Assembly (NCBI RefSeq): GCF_030161235.1
Contig: NZ_BSPW01000026.1
Span: 1-57,124 of the forward strand
Direction: 5' to 3'
From: Vibrio zhanjiangensis
GTDB taxonomy: Bacteria; Pseudomonadota; Gammaproteobacteria; Enterobacterales; Vibrionaceae
DNA: 57,124 bases
The notes under the pieces are model-generated. The model was not told where the DNA came from and ran no database searches. It saw nothing but the letters and a program-made list of their open reading frames with translations. Made by a program: the position numbers and the translations under genes. Shown piece after piece: positions 26,111 through 36,821 of this stretch (positions are counted from its first letter, which is position 1; each line of letters opens with the position of its first letter).

Positions 26111-26155
26111 CGACATCTCGTAACGTTTACGTTAGATTTAGAAGTATAGACGTCT
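26111..26155 (+). promoter_or_regulatory. MetJ operator upstream of metA
   Basis: AGACGTCT at 26148-26155 is the exact MetJ box consensus, and the adjacent octamer 26140-26147 (AGAAGTAT) matches 6 of 8 positions, giving the tandem arrangement MetJ needs. A further CGACATCT (26111-26118, 6 of 8) lies in register further upstream. The boxes end 21 nt before the metA start codon, so methionine repression through MetJ-SAM is strongly suggested. Confidence 0.8.
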
Positions 26156-26176
26156 AAATAGCCAAGGAAGTAAACC

Positions 26177-27118
26177 GTGCCAATTAAGATTCCCGATCAG
26201 CTCCCAGCAAGTGATGTTCTTCGTCAGGAAAATATTTTTGTCATGTTGGAATCACGGGCTTCAAGTCAAGGAATAAGACCTCTCAAGGTGCTCATTCTTA
26301 ACCTTATGCCTAAAAAGATTGAGACCGAGACTCAATTTCTTCGCCTACTTTCAAATAGCCCATTACAAATCGATATAGAGCTACTTCGAATCGATGATAG
26401 ACCAAGCAAAAATACGCCCACAGAGCATCTCAATAATTTCTATCGACAGTTTGAGGCAGTAAAAGAACGCAACTTTGATGGATTGATCATTACTGGCGCT
26501 CCTCTGGGGTTAGTTCAATTTGAAAATGTAATCTACTGGGAGCATCTTCAATCCATTATGGCTTGGGCAAAAAAACATGTCACCTCAACCTTATATATTT
26601 GTTGGGCAGCCCAAGCCGGACTTAAGCTCTTGTATGACTTACCCAAACGCACACGTAAAGAAAAGCTTTCAGGGGTTTATCGCCATCAAATTCATCAATC
26701 CTTCCACCCTTTACTGCGTGGTTTTGATGATACCTTTCTTGCGCCGCATTCCCGATACGCGGACTTTTCTCCACAATATTTGGAAGAGCACACTGACCTT
26801 GATGTTCTGGCTACATCGGACATGGCGGGTGTGTATCTCGCAGCGACTAAAGATAAGCGTAATGTCTTCGTTACCGGCCATCCTGAATACGATGCTCACA
26901 CACTTCATCATGAATATATCCGAGATTTGGGTGAAGGGATGGAGCCTGCGATTCCTGTCAATTACTACCCTAACGACAACCCAGACAACCCACCGGTTGC
27001 CAGTTGGCGAAGCCACGGACATTTGCTGTTTTCTAACTGGCTCAATTATTGTGTTTATCAGCAAACACCTTATGATTTGGACCACTTTAGCGAAGAAAAC
27101 TTTACTAAAGATGATTAG
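26177..27118 (+). CDS. metA: MetA homoserine O-succinyltransferase
   Basis: MetA acylates homoserine from succinyl-CoA, the first committed step of methionine synthesis in the cytoplasm. The protein has 313 residues and starts [20 protein letters not shown] from a GTG codon at 26177, with AAGGAAG upstream. Catalytic Cys142 (ICWAAQAGL), His235 and Glu237 ([10 protein letters not shown]) stand at the same numbers as in the E. coli enzyme. A MetJ operator lies just upstream and a strong terminator just downstream. Confidence 0.97.
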   Translation: MPIKIPDQLPASDVLRQENIFVMLESRASSQGIRPLKVLILNLMPKKIETETQFLRLLSNSPLQIDIELLRIDDRPSKNTPTEHLNNFYRQFEAVKERNFDGLIITGAPLGLVQFENVIYWEHLQSIMAWAKKHVTSTLYICWAAQAGLKLLYDLPKRTRKEKLSGVYRHQIHQSFHPLLRGFDDTFLAPHSRYADFSPQYLEEHTDLDVLATSDMAGVYLAATKDKRNVFVTGHPEYDAHTLHHEYIRDLGEGMEPAIPVNYYPNDNPDNPPVASWRSHGHLLFSNWLNYCVYQQTPYDLDHFSEENFTKDD

Positions 27119-27167
27119 CACTGTTTAAATAAGCATTAAAAATTCTCACCAAAGATGAGTGATGTTT

Positions 27168-27195
27168 AAAACGGCTGGATTATTCCAGCCGTTTT
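27168..27195. terminator. Bidirectional terminator between metA and the giant toxin gene
   Basis: AAAACGGCTGGA (27168-27179) pairs perfectly with TCCAGCCGTTTT (27184-27195) over a 4-nt loop. It has a T-run on both strands, so it can end metA (plus) and the convergent giant gene (minus). Confidence 0.88.
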
Positions 27196-27227
27196 ATTTA
27201 AGCATCTAATTGTTTAGAAAAACAACT

Positions 27228-30200
27228 TTAAGAAAAACTCGACCATTGAACGTCAGTTTCTAATGCCGAACTGAGTGACCTAATAGCGTTAGCAAATGCG
27301 CTTTCTATTTCTCTTGGGAAACTATTGGGGTTTTCTCTGACCCTTTTTAACCGTTGTACACTCAGCCATAGATCCAGTGCTGTATTTTGGTCAAACTTGG
27401 ATCGATATTCCTGAAATATTTCAGAATGACCATTTGCCATTTCTTCAAAAAATTGCATCAATGTATTGCGATTACTTTGTATCCAACTATCCCATTGCTG
27501 AATACGGCTCTGTTGGTCATAGAGTCGATATAAATCGCTGAAGCTGTCTATTTGGGTAACCTGAGAGGCTTCTGTATCTTGGGTAACCTGAGAGGCTTCT
27601 GTATCGTCCACCGCCTGCTGCACGATAGGCCTAACAGAGACAACTCTTGGGCTATCTCCTGACACATCAACGATTATCCACATAGGTCGTCCGCCTTTAT
27701 TTGAGTAGTTGGGTGGGTTCGCCGCAGACAACTCATTCCTACAGCCACTGAATGTGACGTATTTATAGTGTGAGTTCTTCAGGTCCAACTGCTGAAAAAC
27801 ATCACTTAAGCTCGCCTCTGAAAAAGCAAAGGTTCGCTCACGAACGGTAAGCACATCTGTGGCCCTTGTGGTGCCTTGACGATTATTTATTATCGCGTCC
27901 ACTATGTTAGCTTCCGTTTCCGCACCACCACTATGCCGCCCTTGATATTTAAATATTCGATAATCTTTGATATTGCCAACATCGCTTGAACCAGAGGCAT
28001 CAACGACATCACGTTGGAACATATGTGTGCTACCTGTAGTTTTATGTGGATTGAACGTATGGCCTGAGCTCGTTACCGTTGAGTGTGGGCTGAAGTGAGG
28101 GTTGTTCATGATCTCTATCGAGGGATCGGATAATGTCCTTCCATGCGGGCCTAAGAACTCCATAGTGACCCCATCTGGAACTTTAATGTCTCCCGTTTTA
28201 GGAGCACGGCTGGCTAAAGACGCACTTTGATGATAACCACCGTGAACTGATATCAACAAAGTATTTGCTTGAACGCCATCGTTGGCGGTGTAAAGCATAA
28301 AATCATCCCCAACCTTCTTTCTAACGACAGAGGCAGTGTCGCCACTAGGCGTGGTAAATGACTTTAGTGACTGACTATCCGGCTTTCTACCGCTTAACTT
28401 AGGCCAAGAAAACCCATTCGTCCCACCTTTAGTAACCCGTGTTTGCTGTGATGTTAATTCTTCAATGCTAGTCTCTTCGACAGACTGTCTGGCACGTAAC
28501 TTTTTGGCTATATCACCAAAAGTGACTTCCCCTTCACCAACTTTTATCATCCCATTACCCGGGTATGGTGAGATTTCAAGCATCACCCCGTGTCCCTTGC
28601 CACCTGTAAGCGATTTTTCCCACCCGACCAATTTCTTTATGCGAGCAGCAGCTCCGGATAATGGCTTTCCGACACCTCCGGGAGTTGGTAGACCAGGAAT
28701 GCTTGGCCCAGGCATACCTGTCCTCACAAAGAAATTAGTAAAACCGTTAATAGATTCTTTGGCTCCTTGCTCAATCGGAAACAGCCCTTTAAAGCGTGCA
28801 GAAGGACGTCTCGGGATCACCCTAGCGTAGATCGTCTGTAACTCACCTATTTCGTTAGTTACTTTTCTAGCGCTATTGGCATCTAAGTAACTCAATATGT
28901 TGTCTTGATTACTTGATGATAATCCTATCGGTTTTGCCCCCATCTTCGTATCTGAAAATATATAATCTCCACGACTTGAGCGCACTGCAGTCACAGGCTG
29001 ACCATTGTCTTGGATTACGGCTCTCAAATATCCCTCTCTCACAGTTGGCGCTACGATCCTCTGAACTGCAACATTACTTTGTAAGTCAAGCTCACTGAAA
29101 TCTTCAAGCACAGCATTGGGAACCGTTCCCGGTGGATATGAGCGAACCAGATTTGTCATTTCATCTTCCAAGCTCTTGAGCTCATCTATATCACGACGAA
29201 TCTGCTCCAACAAAACATCTATATCTTCGCTGAACTGCTGCGCCGTGTCAGATCTCCACACAGCCGAAGACGCTTGAAAATCACTTGGAACATCATCGAC
29301 TCTCTGGCCTTGCCTTCTTAAACTACTGACTAAAGTGCTTAAGTCACCGATGCCATCACCAGCTTGTCGCGCCGACTTGAGCGCTTTTAACGCCTTGATT
29401 ACATCGCCTGCACTAGAGGCCATACCTAGCGCATCCAGAGGTGCTAGAGCCAAGGGAATGAGTCCACTGGCTCTTTCTTCAGGCGAGTCTCCTTCAACAA
29501 GCAAATACACTCCTTCTGCTAGCCCTACTCCCAAGCTCGCAGCATCAACAATCATTGCAGCCCCAGCCACACCAGCGACAACGGCAGGTGTAGCCGTCCC
29601 TCCACTGACTACGATTGCAGCTATACTGAGTGCAAACGCTGGAACGGCTAGCACGCCACCAACAATTTCAAGCGCTTTCTTTGTGTTCCATTCAGCATGC
29701 GAGGTAAGCAGTGCATCAGCGTCTTGTCTGAGCCTCTCCAAATTTCTTCTGCCAATAGTATCGAATATGTTGTCTTTACCATTGAGGGGGAAATGGTCTA
29801 ACTTGAGACCTGCATCGACAGACCACCCAAAAGCTCGATCATCCTCAAGTGCGTATTCGGTGCCATTATAATAATTCGATCCTGCTTCAAACCTATCCAA
29901 TTCCTTACCTGGTGTGCTGCCTCCGGGCAGATCAGGTTGCTTATCAAACTCGCTCATGTGCGAAAGGATGAAGTTTCTATTTGCAGGGTTACTGAAAAAG
30001 CTATCAAAGGATGGAGCACTGTCCGCGTACCCGTCGTCATCACCAGAGCGTTTACGTGCAAACTCGATAAGCGCACCGTCAGATTGAAGGCTCACTAGAA
30101 TATGACGGTCACCTTTTCTAATGATTAGCATGCCCTCTAATGGAAAATAGTCACCCTTTTTGCCTTGCAAGCCCGGAATAGACACTTGAACAGTATCTGA

Positions 30201-33200
30201 GCCCTTCTGCATTTCAAGAATCAGAGCTTTTCCTTCAGGACTTAACTTGCCATCACGCTCAGCTGAAGCAACGAGCCTGTCAAATGTCGCTTTCAGGTGA
30301 TCCGAGTACTCTGAGAAATGCTGTGCTTCGAACTGGTTGATTTTGCCTTCAACCAACCTTTGCATATCCGTTTTAGCTTGTGGATTGTAAAGCTTCTTAA
30401 ACAGCCCTTCTCCACTGAGGCCTTGATATTGAGGTGGTAACTGATAATCACCCGTGACTTCCACAGTATGAGATCCTGTGAGCCCTTGCCAATAACTTTC
30501 ACCAAGTGCCTGAATCAAATTTGTTTTGACAATATGACCACCGCCACTATCACCGATGGATGACACAGCTAAACTAGAAAATATTCCGCGGCCATTTATT
30601 CTATTTTCTGAACTATACGGAAAGATGAGCCTATCCAGTGGTGCTTCTTTACTAAGACCAAACACTCTTCCCAAAGCGTTCCTCATTGGTCTCCAATTCT
30701 CCCGCTTAGCTGGGTCGGCAAGATCTTCGAGGGCCGATTCCATACCATCAAATGAAATACCGTCCATTTGATTTGCAAGACTGACATGTGAAAGCAAGAA
30801 TTCATGATTAGCTTGATTTAGAACAAATGCGTTCAGATCGTCTTTAGAATTATAAATTTGAACCTTGCCAGGTGGCATTAAGCTGATCATTGTATACTTA
30901 TCTCCATCTCTGATAAGCAACATGTTTTCCAACCTAGCGCCATCTATCACTGGCTTCATAAAAAAGGGCAAAGCTTCTGTTGAAGTCGTAAAAATGGGAG
31001 GATTCAATGCTTTATGCAAGGTATTTCTGACATAATCTTGCTCTGCCTTATTTGGCATCGCATCAATCAAGTCTATTGTGCGCTGTTCCAACAGCTTACT
31101 GTACTTTTCTGGGTCCCAATTGATTTCTTCATTCCCAAGTTCAGTCCTGTTCACTGAATGGAAGTAAGGCTTACCCATTTTTTGTTCAATTAACCGATAG
31201 TAGCTAACATCCAGCCTAACCTTTTCAAGCTTTTCCACTTGAACTTTTCGACTATCCCCTTCATTGGGCATTGTATATAAGTTTGCAGCTGGTAGTTCAG
31301 GATAACGGTATACGTAGTTAACGTTCTCAGGCTTTGAGATACCACGCTGCTCCCAATATTGCTTCGCGATGGTTTGGTGATTCAAATCTCCCAGAAGTCC
31401 TGCCATTCTGTGGCTTCGTATGATCGACCTCTCATAAGCCAACAGGCCACCATGCACTTCAATGTCTCTAATTTGTTGCGCTTTAGTATAGACACCGCCA
31501 TTGGGGAGGCTTTTGTCTTGTAGTCCATCAAAATATAGCTTTTCTATCTGTGTGCTACCTTGATGCAGATTGGCAACTTCTCCCTGTCGATATTGCAGAA
31601 TCTTTGACAAAATACTTTCTTGATCAAGTTCGGGATGACTCTTTACAAAGAGTTCTTCACTTGGCAGTAACGGCATTTTAAATTCGTTAAAACTTGGGCG
31701 CTGATAGATTTCTACTGCTATATTTTTGACCCTAATAGAGTGCTCCGCACGGTCAAGTTCTGACTCAAAAGCTTGCTCAGACAAGGTATAAATTATTTTA
31801 TCGAAAGAACTTGTGCTAGCTTCTTTTTTCTCCTTCAACGCGGCTAATATTTGCTCGTACTGTCTTGGCTTAATGTCACTGCCACTGAGACCAAGTTCTG
31901 TTTTAACCGCATTCATTCGAGACAGTACTCTTTGCTGAAGATACTCGTCTCGCGACTCCTTATGTCTCATATTGCCAATGACTATCAGTGCATTCTTGCG
32001 AAACTCATCATTGATAGTCATTCCCTTAGGGCCGCCTGTATTGGGCTGCCTAGCTATAAAGTCCTGTTGTTCAATAAAGGTACTAAACTCTTCTTCGCTA
32101 TACGCTAGGGAATACTCTATGACGAACTTATGGTAATCAATCATAGGCTGAATAAGCTCATGCTTGAGAAAATCAGAGCTAAAGACGTTATCGAGGATCT
32201 CTGCATCAACCTCTGACAAAGGAGGACGGAAAGCACGTAGTGCATCACTGAATTGATTTTCGTCATTTGAGTCAGCGGCTTGCTTTAATAATGAAATAAC
32301 CTCAGAAAAAAAGGCCGATTGTTCATCCCCTCTGGCTTGAGCCGCCATTTTTTCAATTCTTTTGAGATTTTTTTCAAGAAACTCTATTCGACCATCAGTA
32401 CTATATATATCCCTGATCTTTTTATAAAACTTAACCTTAACCTGTTCGACATCACCATTAAAACGTGTAAAGAATTTATTGGCTTGTCTGTACCTAGCGC
32501 GTCTGGCTTGGCTCTGATAGTTTCTTTCACCTTCTTCCCCGGTATGGCGAGCATAGCGAGCAAGTGAAACTTCTGCATCGGTGACATGCTCTTTTACATT
32601 CAGGCTGTCATGCACATCATATGGCGCAATATCGTCATTCCATATATCGTCCAAACCCGTCCAATAATCTTCGCGTAAAATGGGGGGTTCTTGTTTGTAA
32701 TCGTAAAACGCTCGGCGATAGTCGTTTTCTGTTACAAACCCGTTAGAACCAGAGGCTCTTGAGACATTCTCCTCTACCCATTTAGGGTCTGAAAAGTAGA
32801 AAGTATCACCTAATGAATCCGTATAATCGACGCCACTGATAAGGTGTTCATTCATCGGGTCTCCTTGCCCCCTTAGAATAAAAGTCTCACCGTGAGCATT
32901 CACAATTGCTGGGTTATGACACAGGCTGATATGTTGCACTTCATGAGTCAATGATATTGCAGGATCACATTCCAACCAAGGACGGGCTGTCAGTTCATCG
33001 GCATTTGATGCCGATAATGTATTGTGGGGATCAAAGTAAATAGTCTTTGTTAGAGGACTAGCAAAATTGGCATAATATTTTTGACCATCTTCGCCAACGC
33101 GCAAAGGCTTGGCCGCATAATGAGGACTTATCGTAATACCGAGTTCATTCATTACCTTAAGCGTGTTTCTACCTAAATCAGTCTGCTGAAGTGTCCGTAA

Positions 33201-36200
33201 ATGTGAGCGAACAGCCTCTTGATATTCGTTGCTTCCGGATATATTAATTCCCGGCAAATCATGCGAAGCTGCGGCTGACTCTATATCCTGTTCCCCTTGA
33301 TCAAGAACATGATTTCCTCCCTCTGTATCCTCTGTAAATAAAGGACTCCAACTATCAATCAATCCTTTACGTTGGAGGTCTTGCATATTGATATCAAAAC
33401 TGTCTGACAGTTCTTGCCTGAATTTCTCCTGCAGTTCAGCAATGTCAGCCTCAAAGGAGAGCTCTTGAGTGGCAATCATCTCGTCAATGACTTCTTTAGG
33501 CAGTTTGTCCTTCATTTCCTCTTTAAACTGCTGCTTCATCTCCTCAAATTGAGTTGTGATTCCGTCGGTATAATTCTGATAGGCTTGGAGAAGCTTTTGC
33601 TTCTGCTCTGGTATTTGTTTACTGGTCAAGTCATGTTTAAGGGCAGCCAGTGCTTTTGCTTCCATCACTTTGTTTGTTACGGCCTTTGTCGCTATTGAAA
33701 CAGGCATAATCGCGCCGGTAATTCCACCTTCTACAGCTAGAGTCTTCAACCAAGAATCTGTCTTAATTTTGTCTTTAGGATCCACCATTGCGTTATGTGC
33801 GTATGCACTCAGGACCATGGCACCACCAGCTGCCGTTTTTATCGGACGAGGTACAAAAGACATAACAGCTTTAAAACCAAGTTGCTTCAGCCTATTATTA
33901 ACCACGTCTTGCACAACTTTATATGGGTAGTCTTCCCCAGGCATGACACCCGTTTTTATCTGATGGACCTTATACGGAATTTTAAATGACGCTATCGTTG
34001 TTTTAACACCCGCTTTGACTGTGCCTTTTACTAAGGTGACGGTAGCACCAGCCGCGAGGTCAACACCTCCCTCAATGACCGCGTAGATCACACCCTGAGT
34101 CGCTTGTTTCTGCCCCCATTTTACCGCAAACTCTGCAAACGATTTTTCTTCTGCTAGGTGTTGCTGGGGAGTTTTGGGCAAAATAGTTTTATCTTTACGT
34201 GCGTAGTGCCACTCTTGACACATTCGGGTCGAAAATAGAATACCTTCTGGGTCATCATCTGACTTAACAGCATCGAGCAAGCCCTCTGCTTGCAATAGTT
34301 GACGTAAAGATTCAGTCGTAGGAATATCCGTTTCAGGCATCATTTCATTAGCCTTCATACCCCAGTCTTTGGCAACTTTGGCATGTCGAGAAAATGGATC
34401 GAGACGCTTACTTGTTAAAGAAGTAATTTTTAAATCGAGATTATCCAAATCACTCTTGCCCGATAGGCTTGCAATACGAGTTTGATGGACGATGTCACCT
34501 AGCTCATCTTCCGAAAATGATGTTTTACCAATCAGCTTGTTAGAAATGTCTTCTAACTCTGCGATTACCGGATCATAAAAGTTGGAATCAATGATCTTCT
34601 CGAGTTCTGCCTTCAGTTTTGCTTGTCCCCAATCTGACAAGCTATCTGAGTGCGAGTTAACAAGCTCCCTCAATAAGGTAGGCAAGTTGGCAATTTGAGC
34701 TTCAATATCCTTGGATATTTCTAGTGCTTTACCACACGCTTGATTAAACTCTTTGATTTTAATAGCTTTATCATTGTTGTCATCAAGGTTTTTGGCGTTT
34801 TTATCATGAGCTTTTCCAGTAGAAAAATCATCAATCACTGCCTGTGCTAAATCTTGCATCGCTTCAGCTGCAAAATCCGCTTCCAAAGGCTTATTCTTTT
34901 TCAAGTTTGTTGCTGCTGCTTGCAGGGGATTAAAATCATATTGCATACGCAAAGCTGGCTGCTGCATAAGCCAATACATGCTGCGTACAATGGACTTTAC
35001 TTTCAGCTCCTCAGCTTTCAACCCAGCAGGCGCGCTGATCCTATCAAATCCAACTTTTCTCGCTTTTTTATGCCCGACATCTCTCCAGTGATTAAGCGCA
35101 TACGATGCAAGTTCACCTTGCTTTGGCAGCTCTTGTAGCACGCCGAGAGTGCTCGAAGGTAAGCCTTTAACTTTTTCTGTGAGCGAGTTAAAGGCTTCGC
35201 GTGCTTTGTCGCTTGAGTCTACAAAAAAGCGACTTACTGTTTCCTTAAAGAGGGGCTTTTGAGTGACGTAAGAGGGTTTATACTCCCATGCATCTTTGGG
35301 CTTTTTGAAAATGCCCGCTTTTCCACGAAACTCATTGGCACTTTCATTTACCAAAGTTTGGATATCACCAATGATGTCTCTTGGCATCGAAAAATAGTCG
35401 GCGTTCAATACGCCCTTATCATATCTGTCTAACTTGGCGTATAAACTGCATAATCGATTGTTATTGGCCGTCAGAGTCTTCATAACCTCAGTACGTTGCT
35501 TGACCAAATGTTGGGTCATCAAGTCTTGCCCTGAAGAGCTGCAAAGCTTATCCATCGCTGATTTGAACTCAAATTCACCTTTGCGATTTTTGAAAAAGTC
35601 ATCGCTACGCCAGAATTCATCGGCCGTCTTCTTTTCCCACTGAGATAAAGAGCCTATATTCGCGTTCATCTGACTCAACTTTAACGCCTCATCTACAGCT
35701 TGAATGCTTGTTTTTAGGTGGCGTGCAAACTGATAAGCCAGCCCTCTATCTTGCGAAATAACGCTTGCTTTATCTTTAATTTTATCGAGAAACTGCTCAA
35801 TTCCTTGTAATGTCTCTTCACTAACTCCCAGATTAGAGGAGTGTGAATTTCGATTCGTTCTTATCTCGGCAATCCGTTCACGCAGTGATGGCACTAACCC
35901 TGTATCAATCTCAATAATAAGCTCGTTGTAACCTTTTTTGATGAACTCGATTGCTTCTTGTTGCTTGTCTTTTAAAGATTCAACAAGCAATTGTTTAGGT
36001 AAGTCTAATGCCGCATCAAGACGTCTAAGCGGGTATTCTATAAGACCAACTCCACATTCTTTTTCTATTTCTCCATAGATACTGTCTACACCATCAGTGC
36101 GCTTTAGAGGAAACATTGTGTCAAGCTCACTCTCTCCATCGTCCTTTTTGCCAGTCAGTTTGATCTTGTTGCCATAGAAATTAGGCCTTTCAAAACTAGG

Positions 36201-36329
36201 CATCTTAGGCTGCTTTTTTCCACTCAGAGTCTTTATATCTGTTACTTTTAACTGATGACCACCTTGTGGTGAGGATGGAGACTCTGCCCCCATCATTTTT
36301 TGAGTAGAAGCTTTTGAAGCAGTTTTCAT
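27228..36329 (-). CDS. Giant multidomain toxin-like protein A (HExxH plus C-terminal HG/Cys domain)
   Basis: A 3033-residue protein without signal peptide. Residues 1 to about 1000 are helix-rich and contain amphipathic, alanine/glycine-rich stretches (about 740-890) that could insert into membranes. At about 1129-1133 HEVQH gives a zinc-peptidase HExxH, followed by MNEHLISG with a candidate third ligand; the context (DPAISLTHEVQH) recalls M91/NleD effector proteases. About 1770-2090 holds modules with LLIRDGDKYTMISL and LIIRKGDRHILVSL, similar to Pseudomonas dermonecrotic-toxin-like proteins. A hydrophobic stretch follows (about 2215-2290). The C-terminal domain has SVHGGY (His2696) and FSGCRNE (Cys2863), resembling a caspase-type dyad or the Stv-like domain. 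ATG 36329 is preferred over 36368 because it aligns with the start of paralogue B. Function and target are unknown. Confidence 0.75.
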   Translation of the reverse strand: MKTASKASTQKMMGAESPSSPQGGHQLKVTDIKTLSGKKQPKMPSFERPNFYGNKIKLTGKKDDGESELDTMFPLKRTDGVDSIYGEIEKECGVGLIEYPLRRLDAALDLPKQLLVESLKDKQQEAIEFIKKGYNELIIEIDTGLVPSLRERIAEIRTNRNSHSSNLGVSEETLQGIEQFLDKIKDKASVISQDRGLAYQFARHLKTSIQAVDEALKLSQMNANIGSLSQWEKKTADEFWRSDDFFKNRKGEFEFKSAMDKLCSSSGQDLMTQHLVKQRTEVMKTLTANNNRLCSLYAKLDRYDKGVLNADYFSMPRDIIGDIQTLVNESANEFRGKAGIFKKPKDAWEYKPSYVTQKPLFKETVSRFFVDSSDKAREAFNSLTEKVKGLPSSTLGVLQELPKQGELASYALNHWRDVGHKKARKVGFDRISAPAGLKAEELKVKSIVRSMYWLMQQPALRMQYDFNPLQAAATNLKKNKPLEADFAAEAMQDLAQAVIDDFSTGKAHDKNAKNLDDNNDKAIKIKEFNQACGKALEISKDIEAQIANLPTLLRELVNSHSDSLSDWGQAKLKAELEKIIDSNFYDPVIAELEDISNKLIGKTSFSEDELGDIVHQTRIASLSGKSDLDNLDLKITSLTSKRLDPFSRHAKVAKDWGMKANEMMPETDIPTTESLRQLLQAEGLLDAVKSDDDPEGILFSTRMCQEWHYARKDKTILPKTPQQHLAEEKSFAEFAVKWGQKQATQGVIYAVIEGGVDLAAGATVTLVKGTVKAGVKTTIASFKIPYKVHQIKTGVMPGEDYPYKVVQDVVNNRLKQLGFKAVMSFVPRPIKTAAGGAMVLSAYAHNAMVDPKDKIKTDSWLKTLAVEGGITGAIMPVSIATKAVTNKVMEAKALAALKHDLTSKQIPEQKQKLLQAYQNYTDGITTQFEEMKQQFKEEMKDKLPKEVIDEMIATQELSFEADIAELQEKFRQELSDSFDINMQDLQRKGLIDSWSPLFTEDTEGGNHVLDQGEQDIESAAASHDLPGINISGSNEYQEAVRSHLRTLQQTDLGRNTLKVMNELGITISPHYAAKPLRVGEDGQKYYANFASPLTKTIYFDPHNTLSASNADELTARPWLECDPAISLTHEVQHISLCHNPAIVNAHGETFILRGQGDPMNEHLISGVDYTDSLGDTFYFSDPKWVEENVSRASGSNGFVTENDYRRAFYDYKQEPPILREDYWTGLDDIWNDDIAPYDVHDSLNVKEHVTDAEVSLARYARHTGEEGERNYQSQARRARYRQANKFFTRFNGDVEQVKVKFYKKIRDIYSTDGRIEFLEKNLKRIEKMAAQARGDEQSAFFSEVISLLKQAADSNDENQFSDALRAFRPPLSEVDAEILDNVFSSDFLKHELIQPMIDYHKFVIEYSLAYSEEEFSTFIEQQDFIARQPNTGGPKGMTINDEFRKNALIVIGNMRHKESRDEYLQQRVLSRMNAVKTELGLSGSDIKPRQYEQILAALKEKKEASTSSFDKIIYTLSEQAFESELDRAEHSIRVKNIAVEIYQRPSFNEFKMPLLPSEELFVKSHPELDQESILSKILQYRQGEVANLHQGSTQIEKLYFDGLQDKSLPNGGVYTKAQQIRDIEVHGGLLAYERSIIRSHRMAGLLGDLNHQTIAKQYWEQRGISKPENVNYVYRYPELPAANLYTMPNEGDSRKVQVEKLEKVRLDVSYYRLIEQKMGKPYFHSVNRTELGNEEINWDPEKYSKLLEQRTIDLIDAMPNKAEQDYVRNTLHKALNPPIFTTSTEALPFFMKPVIDGARLENMLLIRDGDKYTMISLMPPGKVQIYNSKDDLNAFVLNQANHEFLLSHVSLANQMDGISFDGMESALEDLADPAKRENWRPMRNALGRVFGLSKEAPLDRLIFPYSSENRINGRGIFSSLAVSSIGDSGGGHIVKTNLIQALGESYWQGLTGSHTVEVTGDYQLPPQYQGLSGEGLFKKLYNPQAKTDMQRLVEGKINQFEAQHFSEYSDHLKATFDRLVASAERDGKLSPEGKALILEMQKGSDTVQVSIPGLQGKKGDYFPLEGMLIIRKGDRHILVSLQSDGALIEFARKRSGDDDGYADSAPSFDSFFSNPANRNFILSHMSEFDKQPDLPGGSTPGKELDRFEAGSNYYNGTEYALEDDRAFGWSVDAGLKLDHFPLNGKDNIFDTIGRRNLERLRQDADALLTSHAEWNTKKALEIVGGVLAVPAFALSIAAIVVSGGTATPAVVAGVAGAAMIVDAASLGVGLAEGVYLLVEGDSPEERASGLIPLALAPLDALGMASSAGDVIKALKALKSARQAGDGIGDLSTLVSSLRRQGQRVDDVPSDFQASSAVWRSDTAQQFSEDIDVLLEQIRRDIDELKSLEDEMTNLVRSYPPGTVPNAVLEDFSELDLQSNVAVQRIVAPTVREGYLRAVIQDNGQPVTAVRSSRGDYIFSDTKMGAKPIGLSSSNQDNILSYLDANSARKVTNEIGELQTIYARVIPRRPSARFKGLFPIEQGAKESINGFTNFFVRTGMPGPSIPGLPTPGGVGKPLSGAAARIKKLVGWEKSLTGGKGHGVMLEISPYPGNGMIKVGEGEVTFGDIAKKLRARQSVEETSIEELTSQQTRVTKGGTNGFSWPKLSGRKPDSQSLKSFTTPSGDTASVVRKKVGDDFMLYTANDGVQANTLLISVHGGYHQSASLASRAPKTGDIKVPDGVTMEFLGPHGRTLSDPSIEIMNNPHFSPHSTVTSSGHTFNPHKTTGSTHMFQRDVVDASGSSDVGNIKDYRIFKYQGRHSGGAETEANIVDAIINNRQGTTRATDVLTVRERTFAFSEASLSDVFQQLDLKNSHYKYVTFSGCRNELSAANPPNYSNKGGRPMWIIVDVSGDSPRVVSVRPIVQQAVDDTEASQVTQDTEASQVTQIDSFSDLYRLYDQQSRIQQWDSWIQSNRNTLMQFFEEMANGHSEIFQEYRSKFDQNTALDLWLSVQRLKRVRENPNSFPREIESAFANAIRSLSSALETDVQWSSFS
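27552..27605. repeat. 27-bp perfect tandem repeat inside toxin gene A
   Basis: Two identical 27-bp units (27552-27578 and 27579-27605) encode the nonapeptide DTEASQVTQ (in phase-shifted form) twice, in the linker between the C-terminal HG/Cys domain and the terminal helical tail of toxin A. It is in frame and looks like a recent slippage duplication. Confidence 0.95.
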
Positions 36330-36821
36330 GATTTGTATCCGTAACGTTAGGATTGATGGCCAGTTCAACTTAATCTCAACGTCTGACTAGGGTTTGGCTT
36401 GGTGATCCCAAATACGTGAGTAGCACATACTGAGAAATGCTGAGTAAGACTGACTATCCAAAATACTATTGATACAAATATCACAAATGGTTGTGAAAAA
36501 ATGAAATGGGTATTTGTGAGTCGTTATGACAGGATATAAAAAAAGGTGTAAGAGCTCTAGATTTTGACCTAGAACTCTTTATGCAAAAACAAAGGCAAGA
36601 TTTTAACATTTGGCACATACCAAACGTTTTTAAAATTTCATTACCAATATAAAAACTTTTAAATCAATATCTTATTTTAATTTTTACATGTTTTTTCAAT
36701 AAATCAATCAGTAAAATATTAAAATTATGCGGGTGAGAACCAATGAGTTAGTTTTAGAAAATCAAAGACAATGCATACATTTATGCAACTTCCATTGAAC
36801 CTTCAAATATTAAGTAAACAC
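36330..36821. other. Upstream region of toxin gene A
   Basis: A 492-nt AT-rich gap with no plausible gene. It contains the leader and probable promoter of toxin A, including the blocks shared with toxin B (listed separately), and a very AT-rich stretch (about 36600-36730). The distance from the hydrolase remnant to the toxin start is nearly the same as in copy B (492 against 480 nt). Confidence 0.6.
36461..36540 (-). promoter_or_regulatory. Conserved upstream blocks of toxin gene A
   Basis: Two blocks are kept between the upstream regions of both toxin genes while the sequence around them has drifted: AAATACTATTGATAC (36461-36475), and a 39-nt block (36502-36540) with TGAAATGG, TATTT, TGAGTC, TTATGAC and GATATAAAA in the same order as at 44393-44431. 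They lie about 130-210 nt upstream of the start codon, and may be promoter and regulator sites. Confidence 0.5.

Noticed and set aside
29335..29871. Long open frame on the plus strand inside toxin gene A
   Set aside because: It is antisense to well-conserved toxin coding sequence, has Ala/Ser/Pro-rich composition with no recognisable domain, and has no ribosome binding site or promoter of its own.
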